Part shown: one piece after another, positions 25,909-35,071 of the stretch
How positions within the stretch are numbered: the first letter of the stretch is position 1
Layout of the letters: each line of letters starts with the position of its first letter
Source: Anaerolineae bacterium
Lineage (GTDB): Bacteria; Chloroflexota; Anaerolineae; Anaerolineales; UBA4823
Assembly: GCA_003130835.1 (NCBI GenBank)
Contig: QEXX01000118.1
Span: 1 to 50,589 of the forward strand
DNA: 50,589 nucleotides
Reading direction: 5' to 3'
Position numbers and translations under genes: made by a program
The notes under the pieces: model-generated
What the model was told of the DNA's origin: nothing
What the model saw: only the letters and a program-made list of their open reading frames with translations
The model's database searches: none

Positions 25909-28068
25909 ATGGACGTTGCGAAGAGTTGGAGACAATGGTTTATCTGGGCGCTGATGGTTGCCCTGGTTGGCCTCTTGCTGCTGGTTTTGCTGTTGGGCAG
26001 TGGCGCGCCCGGTACTGCCTGGGGGGTGCCCTCCGTCCATGTCTCAGCGGCGGGCTCTGTAGTGTGGACGGTTGAATGCGTGGACTGCCCCAAGTTGTTC
26101 TCCGAGATGTCCGATCGCAGCTTGCGCCTGGATGCCGCTGGTCACCCTCACATTGCTTATGGCGAAGACCACCTCTACTATGCTTGGTATGATGGAACGA
26201 CCTGGTACTATGAGACAGCGGATAGCTCCACACTTGTTGGCTGCTTTGCTTCCCTGACCCTAGATACTGCTGGTTATCCACACATCAGTTACTCTGACGT
26301 TCTCAATGACGACCTGAAGTATGCGTATCGGGACACTTCCGGCTGGCACATCCAGACGGTGGATGACACCGCAGGCGGCAGGGACACCTCCCTTGCCCTA
26401 GATGGGAGCGGCTACCCGCACATCAGTTATTACGACCCGATGAACGGCGACCTGAAGTATGCTTATCGGGACGCTTTGGGCTGGCACATCCAGACGGTGG
26501 ACAGCGCCGCAAATGTAGGCAAGGATACCTCCCTTGCCCTAGATGGCAGCGGCTACCCACACATCAGTTACTATGATGACACGAACGGCGATCTGAAGTA
26601 CGCCTATCGGGACGCTTCGGGCTGGCACATCCAGACGGTGGACAGCGCCGGTGTGGTTGGCAAGCACACCTCTCTGGCTCTGGACGGGCGCGGCTATCCG
26701 CATATCAGCTATTATGACGAAACCAACAAGTACCTCAAATATGCTCACTTTGACAGTTCTGGCTGGCACGCTCAGACGGTGGAAGATACTGGTTTTTCCG
26801 GTGAGTACACCTCCCTAGCCCTAGATGGGAGCGAATACCCGCATATCAGTTACTATGACTACCCAAACAGCGCCCTGAAGTACGCCTATTGGGACGCTTC
26901 TGGCTGGCATATCCAGATGGTGGACAGCGCCGGTGTGGTTGGCTGGCACACCTCTCTGGCTCTGGACGGGAGCGGCTATCCGCATATCAGTTACTATGAC
27001 TACACTAACCGAGACCTAAAGTACGCTTATCGGGATGCTTCTGGCTGGCACATGCAGATGGTGGATAGTGCTGCGGGTGTTGGCCTTTCTATCTCCCTGG
27101 TTCTGGATAAGCACAGCTACCCGCATCTCAGTTACTATGACTTTATCAACGGCGACCTGAAGTACGCTTTTCGGGATGCTGTGGGCTGGCACATCGAGAC
27201 GGTGGACAGCGAAGGATACGTAGGCCTACACAACTCCCTGGCCCTGGATAGCGCTGAGCACCCACACATCAGTTACTATAACTACATTATCTACGACCTA
27301 AAGTATGCGTATCGGGACACTTCCGGCTGGCACATCCAGACGGTAGACAGCGAAGGATACGTAGGCCTACACAACTCCCTGGCCCTGGATAGCGCTGAGC
27401 ACCCGCACATCAGTTACTATGATGACACGAACGGCGATCTGAAGTACGCCTATCGGGACGCTTCGGGCTGGCACATCCAGACGGTGGACAGCGCCGGAGA
27501 TGTAGGCCTGTACACCTCCCTCGCCCTAGATGGAAACGGATACCCGCACATCAGTTACTATGACTACACTAACGACGACCTAAAGTATGCGTATCAGGAC
27601 ACTTCCGGCTGGCACATCCAGAAGGTAGACAGCGATGGAGAGGTGGGCCGTGGCAGCTCTTTAGCTCTAGATGGGAGCGACTACCCGCACATCAGTTATT
27701 ACGACTGGATGAACGGCAGCCTGAAGTACGCTTATCTGGACGCTCAGGGCTGGCATATCCAGACAGTGGACAGCGACGCAGATGTAGGCATGGAAACCTC
27801 CCTAGCCCTAGATGGGAGCGGCTACCCGCATATCAGTTACTATGACTACACAATCGGCGGCCTGAAGTACGCCTATCTGGACGCTTCTGGCTGGCACATC
27901 CAGATCGTGGACAACACCCTTGATAGATGTGAGCATTTTTCCTCCTCTCTAGCTCTGGATGAGCGCAGCTATGTTCACATTGGCTACCATGACTGCCTCA
28001 ACAGCGACCTGAAATATGTCGTACAGAAAAACAGTTTGTTTCTCCCCTTGGTACTGCGCAGTCCATAG
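25909..28068 (+). CDS. Secreted repeat protein, 14 repeats, predicted double beta-propeller
   Basis: A 719-residue exported protein of no family I can name. An N-terminal signal or anchor helix (FIWALMVALVGLLLLVLLLG) is followed by 14 repeats of about 47 residues with consensus GYPHISYYDxTNGDLKYAYR then DASGWHIQTVDSAGxVGxxT and SLALDGS. The first is degenerate and the last incomplete, and the N-terminal segment DRSLRLDAAG could supply the missing strand, as in velcro-closed propellers. Fourteen blades would make two seven-bladed rings. The C-terminus NSLFLPLVLRSP matches tails of two other secreted proteins here. The ATG at 25909 follows GAGGAGGTGG; the frame is open to 25867. The likely role is surface binding. 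Confidence 0.9.
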   Translation: MDVAKSWRQWFIWALMVALVGLLLLVLLLGSGAPGTAWGVPSVHVSAAGSVVWTVECVDCPKLFSEMSDRSLRLDAAGHPHIAYGEDHLYYAWYDGTTWYYETADSSTLVGCFASLTLDTAGYPHISYSDVLNDDLKYAYRDTSGWHIQTVDDTAGGRDTSLALDGSGYPHISYYDPMNGDLKYAYRDALGWHIQTVDSAANVGKDTSLALDGSGYPHISYYDDTNGDLKYAYRDASGWHIQTVDSAGVVGKHTSLALDGRGYPHISYYDETNKYLKYAHFDSSGWHAQTVEDTGFSGEYTSLALDGSEYPHISYYDYPNSALKYAYWDASGWHIQMVDSAGVVGWHTSLALDGSGYPHISYYDYTNRDLKYAYRDASGWHMQMVDSAAGVGLSISLVLDKHSYPHLSYYDFINGDLKYAFRDAVGWHIETVDSEGYVGLHNSLALDSAEHPHISYYNYIIYDLKYAYRDTSGWHIQTVDSEGYVGLHNSLALDSAEHPHISYYDDTNGDLKYAYRDASGWHIQTVDSAGDVGLYTSLALDGNGYPHISYYDYTNDDLKYAYQDTSGWHIQKVDSDGEVGRGSSLALDGSDYPHISYYDWMNGSLKYAYLDAQGWHIQTVDSDADVGMETSLALDGSGYPHISYYDYTIGGLKYAYLDASGWHIQIVDNTLDRCEHFSSSLALDERSYVHIGYHDCLNSDLKYVVQKNSLFLPLVLRSP
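26110..28023 (+). repeat. Tandem 141-bp coding repeats
   Basis: In-frame DNA repeats of 141 bp underlie the 14 protein repeats. Some are nearly identical at DNA level: 27205-27263 equals 27346-27404 (59 bp, one unit apart) and 26560-26651 equals 27406-27497 (92 bp, six units apart), showing recent duplication or gene conversion. Confidence 0.92.
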
Positions 28069-28079
28069 ACAAACAGCGA

Positions 28080-28110
28080 GGTGACAGTCACCGCAAAGGT
28101 GGCTGTCACC
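28080..28110 (+). terminator. Stem-loop after the 719-residue protein gene
   Basis: GGTGACAGTCACC pairs with GGTGGCTGTCACC (13 bp with one G-T pair) around a GCAAA loop, 11 bases after the stop codon. No U tract follows. Confidence 0.55.
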
Positions 28111-28188
28111 GAATCCTATTTGCGTAAGCGTCAGTTTGATAAAGAGCCGCTTCCCTTTCTGGGCAAGGGCGAGATTCGCAAAGGACTG

Positions 28189-28207
28189 GTCAGTCAAATG
28201 GCAGTGG
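28189..28207 (+). repeat. Shared 19-bp leader repeat, copy 2
   Basis: Identical to the copy at 25845-25863, here 121 bases before the start codon of the 1333-residue protein. An AT-rich segment (ATAAAAATTTTATAAAT) follows that could hold a promoter -10. Confidence 0.85.
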
Positions 28208-28328
28208 CATTGGATAAAAATTTTATAAATCGCTTCTTCTGGCTTGCTACGTTGATTGTTTGAGTTTGATCGCGTTCTCATGCCGCCTTAAGAAATTGGG
28301 TGCCATTTTCTTTGATTAGGAGAGAAAA

Positions 28329-31300
28329 ATGAAGACGATACTTGATCCCAAATCTGCCAAGACCATGGTAGTTTTGTTCTTATTAATTTGCACAGCCTTT
28401 ACGCTGCAATCTGCTCTGGCAACGGGTCTGACGGTTCCTGCCCCTGTCCTATCCTCGTCTCCCAGCTCGGCTGCGCAGGAGTTTAGCCATGTGGGTACTT
28501 TATGGCTGGAAAGACAGCGGTCTATTTCGTCAGCCGTCATCGACACACAGAATGGGTTCGCTTACTTTGGCACCGATACCCAGCCCGGAAAAATTCTCAA
28601 AGTGCGCTTGTCCGATTTGCGTGTGGTTGGGGTGTTAACCCTCGAGGCAGGGGAAGATAAACTCACCTCCGCCGTCTTAGATTCCGTTCGTGGCTATCTC
28701 TATTTTGGCACGGACACCGTGCCTGGCAAGGTGATCAAAATCCGCTTGTCTGACTTTACTCGAGTTGGAGCGATAACCTTGCAGAGCGGTGAAGACCGCC
28801 TTGGTGTGGGAGTTCTTGATGCGCAAAATGGTTTTGCCTATTTTGTAACCTATACCGATGCTACCAAAATCATCAAAATTGACTTGGCTAGTTTTACCTA
28901 TTCTACATTGACTCTTGCGCATGGTGATGGATATGTTTGGTCTGGGGTGATTGACCCCCAGCAGGGCACTCTGTATCTGGGCACCGATACACAACCGGGA
29001 AAAGTCATCAAAGTGCAGTTATCTCCCTTCAGCAGAGTAGATGCCATTTCTCTAGAGGAAGGTGAGGATTGGCTTGAATCGGCGGCAATTGATCCCCAGG
29101 CAGGCTATGCTTATTTTGGTACCTATACCTCACCGGGAAAAGTGGTGCGGATCAAGCTCTCAAATTTCACTCGTCAGGACTCTGTAACGTTTCCAAACGA
29201 TGTGGCGTACCCCAATGGTGCGGTGATCGATCCGGCTTTGGGTTATGTCTATTTTGTCACTGACGAGACGCCAGGACGGTTTGTCCGTATTCGACTTTTG
29301 GACTTTTCTTACGTTGCTTCTATCCCTCTTTATCCAGGTGAAGACCAGCTTAGAGCTGTGGTGATTGACCCTGTTGCTCATGTTGCCTACATAGGAACCC
29401 ATACTAATCCTGCCGCAGTTGTTGCTGTGAATCTATCGCCGTTGGGCAGGATGCATGGAATGATCTTGGACTCTTTTGACAAATTGAGCACTGCTTCGAT
29501 GGATCTTACACAGCAAAAGGCTTTTGTAGGCTCCGAGTCGGGTTGGGTGGCAGCCATTGACTTAAGTCGTTTTGATAGCTTTACGCCGCTCCGTATGTCA
29601 CGCGAGGAGGATGTGTGTTCGGGTGTCCTCGATCAGGCTGCTGGATACGCCTATCTAGGAGTTTGCGGAGAGGAGGGGCGCATTGTTCGGATTCGGTTAT
29701 CCGACCTAAGTTATGCAGGGGGAATCGACCTAGAAGGACCTGAAAGGGACCCACGCACCGCTTTGCTGGATGCAAGCCACGGGTTTGTGTACTTTGCTAC
29801 CGACTCTCAACCATCCATCCTTATTCGGATACGGCTCTCTGACTTTAGGCGGGATAATACACTGTCCATTGAAAATGGATGGATCCGATCCGGGGTTCTT
29901 GATTGGGCTGGAGCTTATGCCTATTTTGGCGATGCATGGGGGCGGATTTATAAAATTAAGCTCTCGGACTTCACGTATGAAGATGAGATTCAAACGGAGT
30001 ACAATTCAAACCTTCAAGCAGCCGTTGTGGATGCGAACTATGCTTATTTTGCAGGCGATACTTCTCCTGGAAAAATCGTCCGGATTCGCTTGACGGACTT
30101 CACGCATCAGGGCACCATTGCCCTGAGTCCTGGCGAGGAGAACTTGCGCTCTGCAGTAATCGATTCCAACTATGCCTATTTTGGGACAAATACCTTACCC
30201 GGCAAAGTGATTCGCATCCGCCTCTCCGATTTTACCTATCAAGATACGCTGACACTCCCCGAAGATGAGGGCAACTTGCTCTCGGCTGTAATCGACCACA
30301 TGGCAACGTTTGCCTATTTTGGGACGGACACACGACCCGGAAAGCTGGTAAAAATCCGTTTGTCAGATTTTTCTCGCCAAGATGTCCTCAGTTTGGTCGA
30401 TCGATCTGGAGTCCAGGTAACCCTACTCGATTCCGCCCAAACCCGTATCTTGCTTGCAGCCAACGATCCCTCTAGCGTGGTTCAAGTCAATCTAGCCAAT
30501 TTTACGAAAGGCTCTTCCATGATGCTCAATTCTGCCGACGATTCTTGGGTGAGCATCCTGGACTCTCAGCGTCAGATTCTCTATTTGGGAGGTCGCAATG
30601 GGATTGCCCGCGTTGATGCCGAGCAATTCCAACGTCTTGGAGATGTTCACCTAGAGGAAGATGAGGCGGGGATAGGAACGGCTCTCGTTGATGTTCAACA
30701 TGGATATGCGTATTTCACTACGTTTAATTCTCCCAATCAGCTCATCAAAGTAAATTTATCCACCTTTCAAAAAGAGGGAAAAGTTGTCCTCGACACGGCG
30801 TTCTTGGATATTATCTCCGGCGCAATTGACCCAGTTAATGGCTTTGCTTATTATGGCACAACTGGTGACCCAGCAAAGGTGATTAAAGTACGCCTGAGTG
30901 ACCTCAGCCAAGTTGCAGCCCTCACTCTCCAGCCAGGCGAGCAAAGGTTAGGGGCAGCAGCGATTGATATTGAGAAGGGTTTTCTCTATTTTGGCAGTGG
31001 CTCGTTCCCGGGCAAGGTGATTAAAATCCGCCTATCGGACTTTACTCGCCAAAGCGCCATTACCCTGAACAGTGGGGAGGATAACCTTTCGACTGCCAGT
31101 ATTGATCCAACGCATGGATTTCTATACTTTGGTACTCTAACTTCCCCAGGCAGGGTGGTCAAGGTGAATTTGTCAAGTTTCAGCCGTGCAGGTGCCATCA
31201 TCTTGGACTCTGGGGAAAACTCGCTAGAATCCAGCGCCATTGACCTTAGCAACAACAAGTTGTATCTTGGTACCGACACCAATCCCGGCAAAGTTGTCGA

Positions 31301-32330
31301 GATTGATTTATCCACTTTTACGCGGTCAAAGGCGCTGACCCTTGACGCGGGTGAAAAATCCCTGCATTCTGCGGTGATTGACTCACAAAATGGCTATCTT
31401 TATTTTGGAACCTGGGGATATTCGCCTTCCCAGATTATCAAGGTGAGATTATCGGATTTGAGCCGCGTTGGCGCCTTGACACTGAATTCTGGAGAATTTA
31501 ACCCTGAGTCAGCGGTTATTGATGTCGCTCACAGCTTTGCGTACTTTGCGTTAAGTAGAAATCCTGGCAAGATCATTAAGATCAACCTAACCGATTTTTC
31601 TAGGGCAGGGGAGCTAAGGTTAAAGGGTGCGGAATGGGGTTTTACCTCTGCTGTTCTTGATCCAACCCAAACCTTTGCTTACTTTGGAACTGATGCGGAC
31701 CCAGGCGTGATTGTCAAAGTGCGTTTATCTGACTCCCAAAGGATGGATGCCCTGACATTGGACTACGGAGTTTCGCATCTCGCTTGCGCGGTTATTGACC
31801 CCAACGGTGGCTACGCTTACTTTGGAACGGATACGAATCCGGGTAAGGTGATTAAAGTGGATTTGAATACCTTCACCCATGTTGACACCTTAGTCTTACC
31901 GACAGGGGAGAATTCTCTTGTTTCTGCTACGATTGATCCAAGCGGACAGTATGCTTATTTTGGCACCCGGACGAGCCCAGGTAAGGTGATTAAGGTGCGT
32001 TTATCTGATTTCACGCACGCGGGCGTCATTTCCCTAGAGAGTGAGGAGAACGAGCTGTTTACGGCAGCGATGGCTCCGAACGGGGACTATGCTTATTTTG
32101 GAACCAACACAAACCCCGGCAAAATCGTGCGACTCAAGCTTGCTACCTTTAGCCGAGAAGATGTCATCAACTTAACCTCGGCTGAAAAACAATTGCGGAC
32201 TTCCCTGGTTGATCCCACACAGGGCATGCTCTATTTTGGGGCCGTGGGTAATCCATCTTGTCTCATCCGCGTTCGGATCGATCCGCTCACGGTTCGATTC
32301 CCGCTATTTTTGCCGCTGATCCTGCGATAA
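28329..32330 (+). CDS. Secreted giant repeat protein, 28 repeats, predicted beta-propeller array
   Basis: A 1333-residue secreted protein with a signal peptide (MVVLFLLICTAFTLQSALA) and 28 repeats of about 46 residues; consensus SAVIDPxxGYAYFGTDTxPG then KVIKVRLSDFTRVGALTLxx and GEDxL. The repeats resemble YVTN/NHL-type propeller blades. Repeats 7-8, 11 and 14-16 are divergent, and the last is incomplete and runs into the tail RFPLFLPLILR. Twenty-eight equals four rings of seven. Unlike its neighbour, the repeats have diverged at DNA level, so the array is older. GGAG precedes the ATG. No enzyme motif, transmembrane segment or cell-wall anchor is visible; I infer an extracellular binding or adhesive role. 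Confidence 0.9.
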   Translation: MKTILDPKSAKTMVVLFLLICTAFTLQSALATGLTVPAPVLSSSPSSAAQEFSHVGTLWLERQRSISSAVIDTQNGFAYFGTDTQPGKILKVRLSDLRVVGVLTLEAGEDKLTSAVLDSVRGYLYFGTDTVPGKVIKIRLSDFTRVGAITLQSGEDRLGVGVLDAQNGFAYFVTYTDATKIIKIDLASFTYSTLTLAHGDGYVWSGVIDPQQGTLYLGTDTQPGKVIKVQLSPFSRVDAISLEEGEDWLESAAIDPQAGYAYFGTYTSPGKVVRIKLSNFTRQDSVTFPNDVAYPNGAVIDPALGYVYFVTDETPGRFVRIRLLDFSYVASIPLYPGEDQLRAVVIDPVAHVAYIGTHTNPAAVVAVNLSPLGRMHGMILDSFDKLSTASMDLTQQKAFVGSESGWVAAIDLSRFDSFTPLRMSREEDVCSGVLDQAAGYAYLGVCGEEGRIVRIRLSDLSYAGGIDLEGPERDPRTALLDASHGFVYFATDSQPSILIRIRLSDFRRDNTLSIENGWIRSGVLDWAGAYAYFGDAWGRIYKIKLSDFTYEDEIQTEYNSNLQAAVVDANYAYFAGDTSPGKIVRIRLTDFTHQGTIALSPGEENLRSAVIDSNYAYFGTNTLPGKVIRIRLSDFTYQDTLTLPEDEGNLLSAVIDHMATFAYFGTDTRPGKLVKIRLSDFSRQDVLSLVDRSGVQVTLLDSAQTRILLAANDPSSVVQVNLANFTKGSSMMLNSADDSWVSILDSQRQILYLGGRNGIARVDAEQFQRLGDVHLEEDEAGIGTALVDVQHGYAYFTTFNSPNQLIKVNLSTFQKEGKVVLDTAFLDIISGAIDPVNGFAYYGTTGDPAKVIKVRLSDLSQVAALTLQPGEQRLGAAAIDIEKGFLYFGSGSFPGKVIKIRLSDFTRQSAITLNSGEDNLSTASIDPTHGFLYFGTLTSPGRVVKVNLSSFSRAGAIILDSGENSLESSAIDLSNNKLYLGTDTNPGKVVEIDLSTFTRSKALTLDAGEKSLHSAVIDSQNGYLYFGTWGYSPSQIIKVRLSDLSRVGALTLNSGEFNPESAVIDVAHSFAYFALSRNPGKIIKINLTDFSRAGELRLKGAEWGFTSAVLDPTQTFAYFGTDADPGVIVKVRLSDSQRMDALTLDYGVSHLACAVIDPNGGYAYFGTDTNPGKVIKVDLNTFTHVDTLVLPTGENSLVSATIDPSGQYAYFGTRTSPGKVIKVRLSDFTHAGVISLESEENELFTAAMAPNGDYAYFGTNTNPGKIVRLKLATFSREDVINLTSAEKQLRTSLVDPTQGMLYFGAVGNPSCLIRVRIDPLTVRFPLFLPLILR
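28526..32288 (+). repeat. Array of 28 about 46-residue coding repeats
   Basis: Twenty-eight in-frame repeats of roughly 138 bp, best conserved in the stretch coding for YFGT, PGK and KVRLSDF. DNA identity between units is only moderate, in contrast to the neighbouring gene. Confidence 0.9.
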
Positions 32331-32348
32331 CGGGCAATTCCGGTCAAA

Positions 32349-32401
32349 CATCCCGAAGGTTTCCGAATCGCCAATCGGAGCGTAGAGAAATCTTCGGGAT
32401 G
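32349..32401. terminator. Long-loop inverted repeat after the 1333-residue protein gene
   Basis: CATCCCGAAGGTTTC (32349-32363) pairs with GAAATCTTCGGGATG (32387-32401), 15 bp with one G-T, around a 23-base loop. It lies between convergent genes and is a plausible transcript end. Confidence 0.45.
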
Positions 32402-32422
32402 GTGCTTTAAAAGTTAGATTTT

Positions 32423-32448
32423 GCAGGAGAGCCAATCGGCTCTCCTGC
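32423..32448. terminator. Bidirectional stem-loop between convergent genes
   Basis: A perfect 11-bp stem, GCAGGAGAGCC with GGCTCTCCTGC, and a 4-base loop lie between the 1333-residue gene and cbiO, which converge here. There is no U tract on either side. Confidence 0.6.
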
Positions 32449-32490
32449 ACTCCCTTGATCCCGTCTGGGTATGAGCTTAGAGCCGATTCT

Positions 32491-33204
32491 TTAGGGGACT
32501 TCTAAACCGTGTGCCTCGAGCAAAGCCGTATCTTGCAACAAGTGTTCGGTTTTACCGTCGGCAATGATTCGCCCTTGGTCCATGATTATCATGCGCGGGA
32601 ACAGTTCACGGACAAGATGCATGTCATGGGTCGAGATCAGCAGGGTCAAATCCAATTCTGCCAATAGATGGATAAGATTCCGCCTAGCGCGCGGATCTAA
32701 GCCGGCCGTCGGTTCATCCAAAACCAACACCTGCGGCTGCATGGAAAGCACGCTGGCAATGGCGATGCGCTTTTTCTCCCCCACGCTCAAGTGATGCGAA
32801 ACCCGGTTGGCGTATGTTTCCATGTGAACAGCTTGCAAAGCCGCTTGAACCCGCCGATCGACCTCATCCAAGGGTAAACCCTGATACAGCGGGCCAAAAG
32901 CAACATCATCATAGACTGTCGGCGAGAACAGTTGGTCATCTGGGTTTTGAAAGACCAATCCGACCATGCCGCGCACTTTGAGCAGATTTTTCTTGTCGCT
33001 TAAGTCCAACCCACAAACGCGCACCTCTCCTTGTCCTTGCAAGATGCCGTTTAAGTGTAAGAGCAAAGTGGATTTGCCGGCGCCGTTGGGTCCTACCAAG
33101 GCAGCTTTTTCACCTGGAGAGATGGTGAGATTGACTTGCGAGAGGGCTACATGCCCATCAGGGTAGGCAAAGGAGAGGTTGCGAACTTCAATCGAGTGAT
33201 GCAC
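32491..33204 (-). CDS. cbiO: ECF transporter ATPase for nickel/cobalt
   Basis: A 237-residue ATPase with Walker A GPNGAGKST, Q-loop FQNPDDQLFSPTV, the signature variant LSVGEKKRIAIASVL characteristic of CbiO/NikO, and Walker B VLVLDEPTAGLDP. It powers ECF-type metal import with CbiQ and the CbiM-type S-component. It starts at a GTG; its AGG ribosome site overlaps the cbiQ stop three bases upstream, so translation is coupled. It is the last gene of the fur-cbiMN-cbiQ-cbiO operon. Confidence 0.94.
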   Translation of the reverse strand: MHHSIEVRNLSFAYPDGHVALSQVNLTISPGEKAALVGPNGAGKSTLLLHLNGILQGQGEVRVCGLDLSDKKNLLKVRGMVGLVFQNPDDQLFSPTVYDDVAFGPLYQGLPLDEVDRRVQAALQAVHMETYANRVSHHLSVGEKKRIAIASVLSMQPQVLVLDEPTAGLDPRARRNLIHLLAELDLTLLISTHDMHLVRELFPRMIIMDQGRIIADGKTEHLLQDTALLEAHGLEVP

Positions 33205-33207
33205 ACT

Positions 33208-34020
33208 TTACCTCAGTAGGAGCAGAAGTTGACCAAAAACAAAGATCAGTAAAAGTACCATCATACCAAGCGTTAAGGATAACCATTGCACACGGCTGAG
33301 AGGTGGTAAGGGTTTTAGGCGCACCTCTCCATCATAGCCACGCGCCAACATTGCCAGATAGATGCGGTCAGAGCGCTCAAAAGCGCGTAAGAAGAGACTG
33401 CCGGCCATGCTGCCGGTCACCTGAGCCCGCCACGCCACACTGCGACCGGGGCGGTACTTGCTTTGGGGATGTTGGCTGCTGCGGGCTGAGCGCGCTCGCA
33501 ACAAGCGCAAGGCTTCGTCGACCAAGACAAACAGGTATCGCCACATCAATCCGAACACGGCAACCAATAAGCGCGGTAATCTTAAGGCGCGCATGGCTTG
33601 CAGCAAATCGGGGAAGGAAGTTGTCACCGTCAACAGAATGGCCACCTGAACGGAGAGCCAAGATTTGATGGTAATGCTGATCAGGCGGACGAGACCCTCG
33701 CTTGTGATGTGGAAGGCAATGCCCCCTACGGAGAATTCAGCCAAGGATTTTCCGGGCACGGTGAAAGGCAAAGGCAGGGCAGCCAAGACAAACGGTAAGG
33801 CGAAAAACGCCCGCTTCAGGAAGTATCCAATGGGCAACTCGCTCAGCAGTTCAACGGAGAGCAGCAGGGCTAACAGGAGAATATAGACTGCCCAAGCTCC
33901 CATAGGGGTTAGCGAGGTGGTGAGCAGAAAAGCCACCGCCAAGACGAGCTTCACTCGTCCATCCATGGCGTGAACGGGACTCTGGCGGGGTTGATAAGTG
34001 TCAAGAAAATGAATGTGCAT
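33208..34020 (-). CDS. cbiQ: ECF transporter T-component for nickel/cobalt
   Basis: A 270-residue CbiQ-type membrane protein with several helices and the two cytoplasmic coupling helices, one around LRLPRLLVAVFGLMWRYLFV and one containing SLFLRAFERSDRIYLAMLAR with the conserved ARGYDG. These dock onto the CbiO grooves. The ATG at 34020 (MHIHFLDTYQ) fits the family; a TTG 18 bases upstream is an alternative. A strong hairpin separates it from cbiM. Confidence 0.93.
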   Translation of the reverse strand: MHIHFLDTYQPRQSPVHAMDGRVKLVLAVAFLLTTSLTPMGAWAVYILLLALLLSVELLSELPIGYFLKRAFFALPFVLAALPLPFTVPGKSLAEFSVGGIAFHITSEGLVRLISITIKSWLSVQVAILLTVTTSFPDLLQAMRALRLPRLLVAVFGLMWRYLFVLVDEALRLLRARSARSSQHPQSKYRPGRSVAWRAQVTGSMAGSLFLRAFERSDRIYLAMLARGYDGEVRLKPLPPLSRVQWLSLTLGMMVLLLIFVFGQLLLLLR

Positions 34021-34044
34021 CGTTGATTCAATCCGCAAAGAAGA

Positions 34045-34088
34045 AACTCAGGCTCTCTAGAAAATTATATGTCAAGAGAGCCTGAGTT
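34045..34088 (-). terminator. Intercistronic hairpin between cbiMN and cbiQ
   Basis: AACTCAGGCTCTCT pairs perfectly with its complement (14 bp) around a 16-base A/T-rich loop, followed on the minus strand by TTCTTCTTT. It may partly terminate transcription or protect the upstream mRNA, lowering cbiQ-cbiO relative to cbiMN. Confidence 0.6.
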
Positions 34089-34110
34089 GGGGGGTGAAAA
34101 ATTTTTGTGG

Positions 34111-35061
34111 CTATGCTGCTTGTCGTTTGCGGCGAGCGTAACCGATCGCCAAAGCCACCCCAAAGACGATCAGGGTGCCGACAATGCCGGCCAGAATGGT
34201 GGCTAGGGCTTCGTTGGAAACGCCCGGGAAGACATAATCGGGGATGATCTCGTACAGCGGGTTTTGAGCCGCGTCAATAAACCCATGTTCTTCAGCCACC
34301 CACTCTAAGCCATCCGGATAGGCAGAGGCAAGCGGCGAGAAAACAGCTAAGAGCAGAGCGATAGCTAAGCCCACACCCCAGACGAGTTTACCCTGAATTG
34401 CCGAACCTTCACCAGCGGTAAGCAAATCGCGCCGGGTCGCATACAGAAATGCCAGTGCTCCGAGTGTGATTAGCCCTTCGCCGATCCCGATCAGAGCATG
34501 AATACCTCCCATTGCCGGTACAGCAATATTTGCTGGAGAAGTGCCAGAGGCAGCCAATTCCAAGGCGCAAGCCAGGGCAGCCAATTCAATGGAAGCCCAA
34601 GCGGCAACAAAACCACCTACAAAAATACCCCACTGTTTTCCTCCGCTCAGGCGATAGATGGTTCGATAAACCATATAGGCGACGGCAACTCCGACAACGC
34701 CCATATTGAACAAATTGGCGCCCAATACGACCAGACCCCCGTCTTGGAAGATCAAGGCTTGGATGGCGACCACGCTGGTCATCACAATCACCGCCGCCCA
34801 GGGCCCAAGCAGGATAGTCGCCAGAGCAGCCCCCAGCAGATGGCCGGATGTGCCGCCGACAACGGTGAAGTTGAGCATTTGTCCGGCGAAGATGGCGGCT
34901 GCCAAGACACCCATAAAGGGCACTTGACGTTCGCCCAGTTCGCTTCCAACTCGCTTCAGAGAATAAGCGATCACGGCAATACTGACGATCCACAAGACCA
35001 GTGAAACCCCTGTCGACAAGAATCCATCGGGGATGTGCATAGGGATTGGAGAGAAGTGCAT
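34111..35061 (-). CDS. cbiM: ECF transporter S-component CbiM/NikM fused to NikN-like domain
   Basis: A 316-residue metal-binding membrane component. [11 protein letters not shown] carries the Met-His motif that binds nickel or cobalt at the free N-terminus; [20 protein letters not shown] is also family-typical. The C-terminal third ([20 protein letters not shown] and a last helix) is a PDGLE domain, the NikN-type partner fused to CbiM, which favours nickel. The strong AAGGAGG precedes [14 protein letters not shown], so seven extra residues come before the canonical Met-His. The upstream fur gene ends 10 bases away. Confidence 0.93.
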   Translation of the reverse strand: MHFSPIPMHIPDGFLSTGVSLVLWIVSIAVIAYSLKRVGSELGERQVPFMGVLAAAIFAGQMLNFTVVGGTSGHLLGAALATILLGPWAAVIVMTSVVAIQALIFQDGGLVVLGANLFNMGVVGVAVAYMVYRTIYRLSGGKQWGIFVGGFVAAWASIELAALACALELAASGTSPANIAVPAMGGIHALIGIGEGLITLGALAFLYATRRDLLTAGEGSAIQGKLVWGVGLAIALLLAVFSPLASAYPDGLEWVAEEHGFIDAAQNPLYEIIPDYVFPGVSNEALATILAGIVGTLIVFGVALAIGYARRKRQAA

Positions 35062-35071
35062 TTCGACCTCC

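Noticed and set aside
26110-28023. Regular DNA repeats that could look like a CRISPR or satellite array
   Set aside because: The 141-bp period stays in one open frame and codes for protein repeats with silent variation; there are no unique spacers.
28081-28263. 60-codon plus-strand frame after the 719-residue gene
   Set aside because: It begins inside a hairpin, covers the leader repeat, and has no ribosome site or coding pattern.
34058-34075. TTGACATATAAT in the loop of the cbiM-cbiQ hairpin as a promoter
   Set aside because: The two boxes are adjacent with no spacer, so it cannot be a standard promoter.
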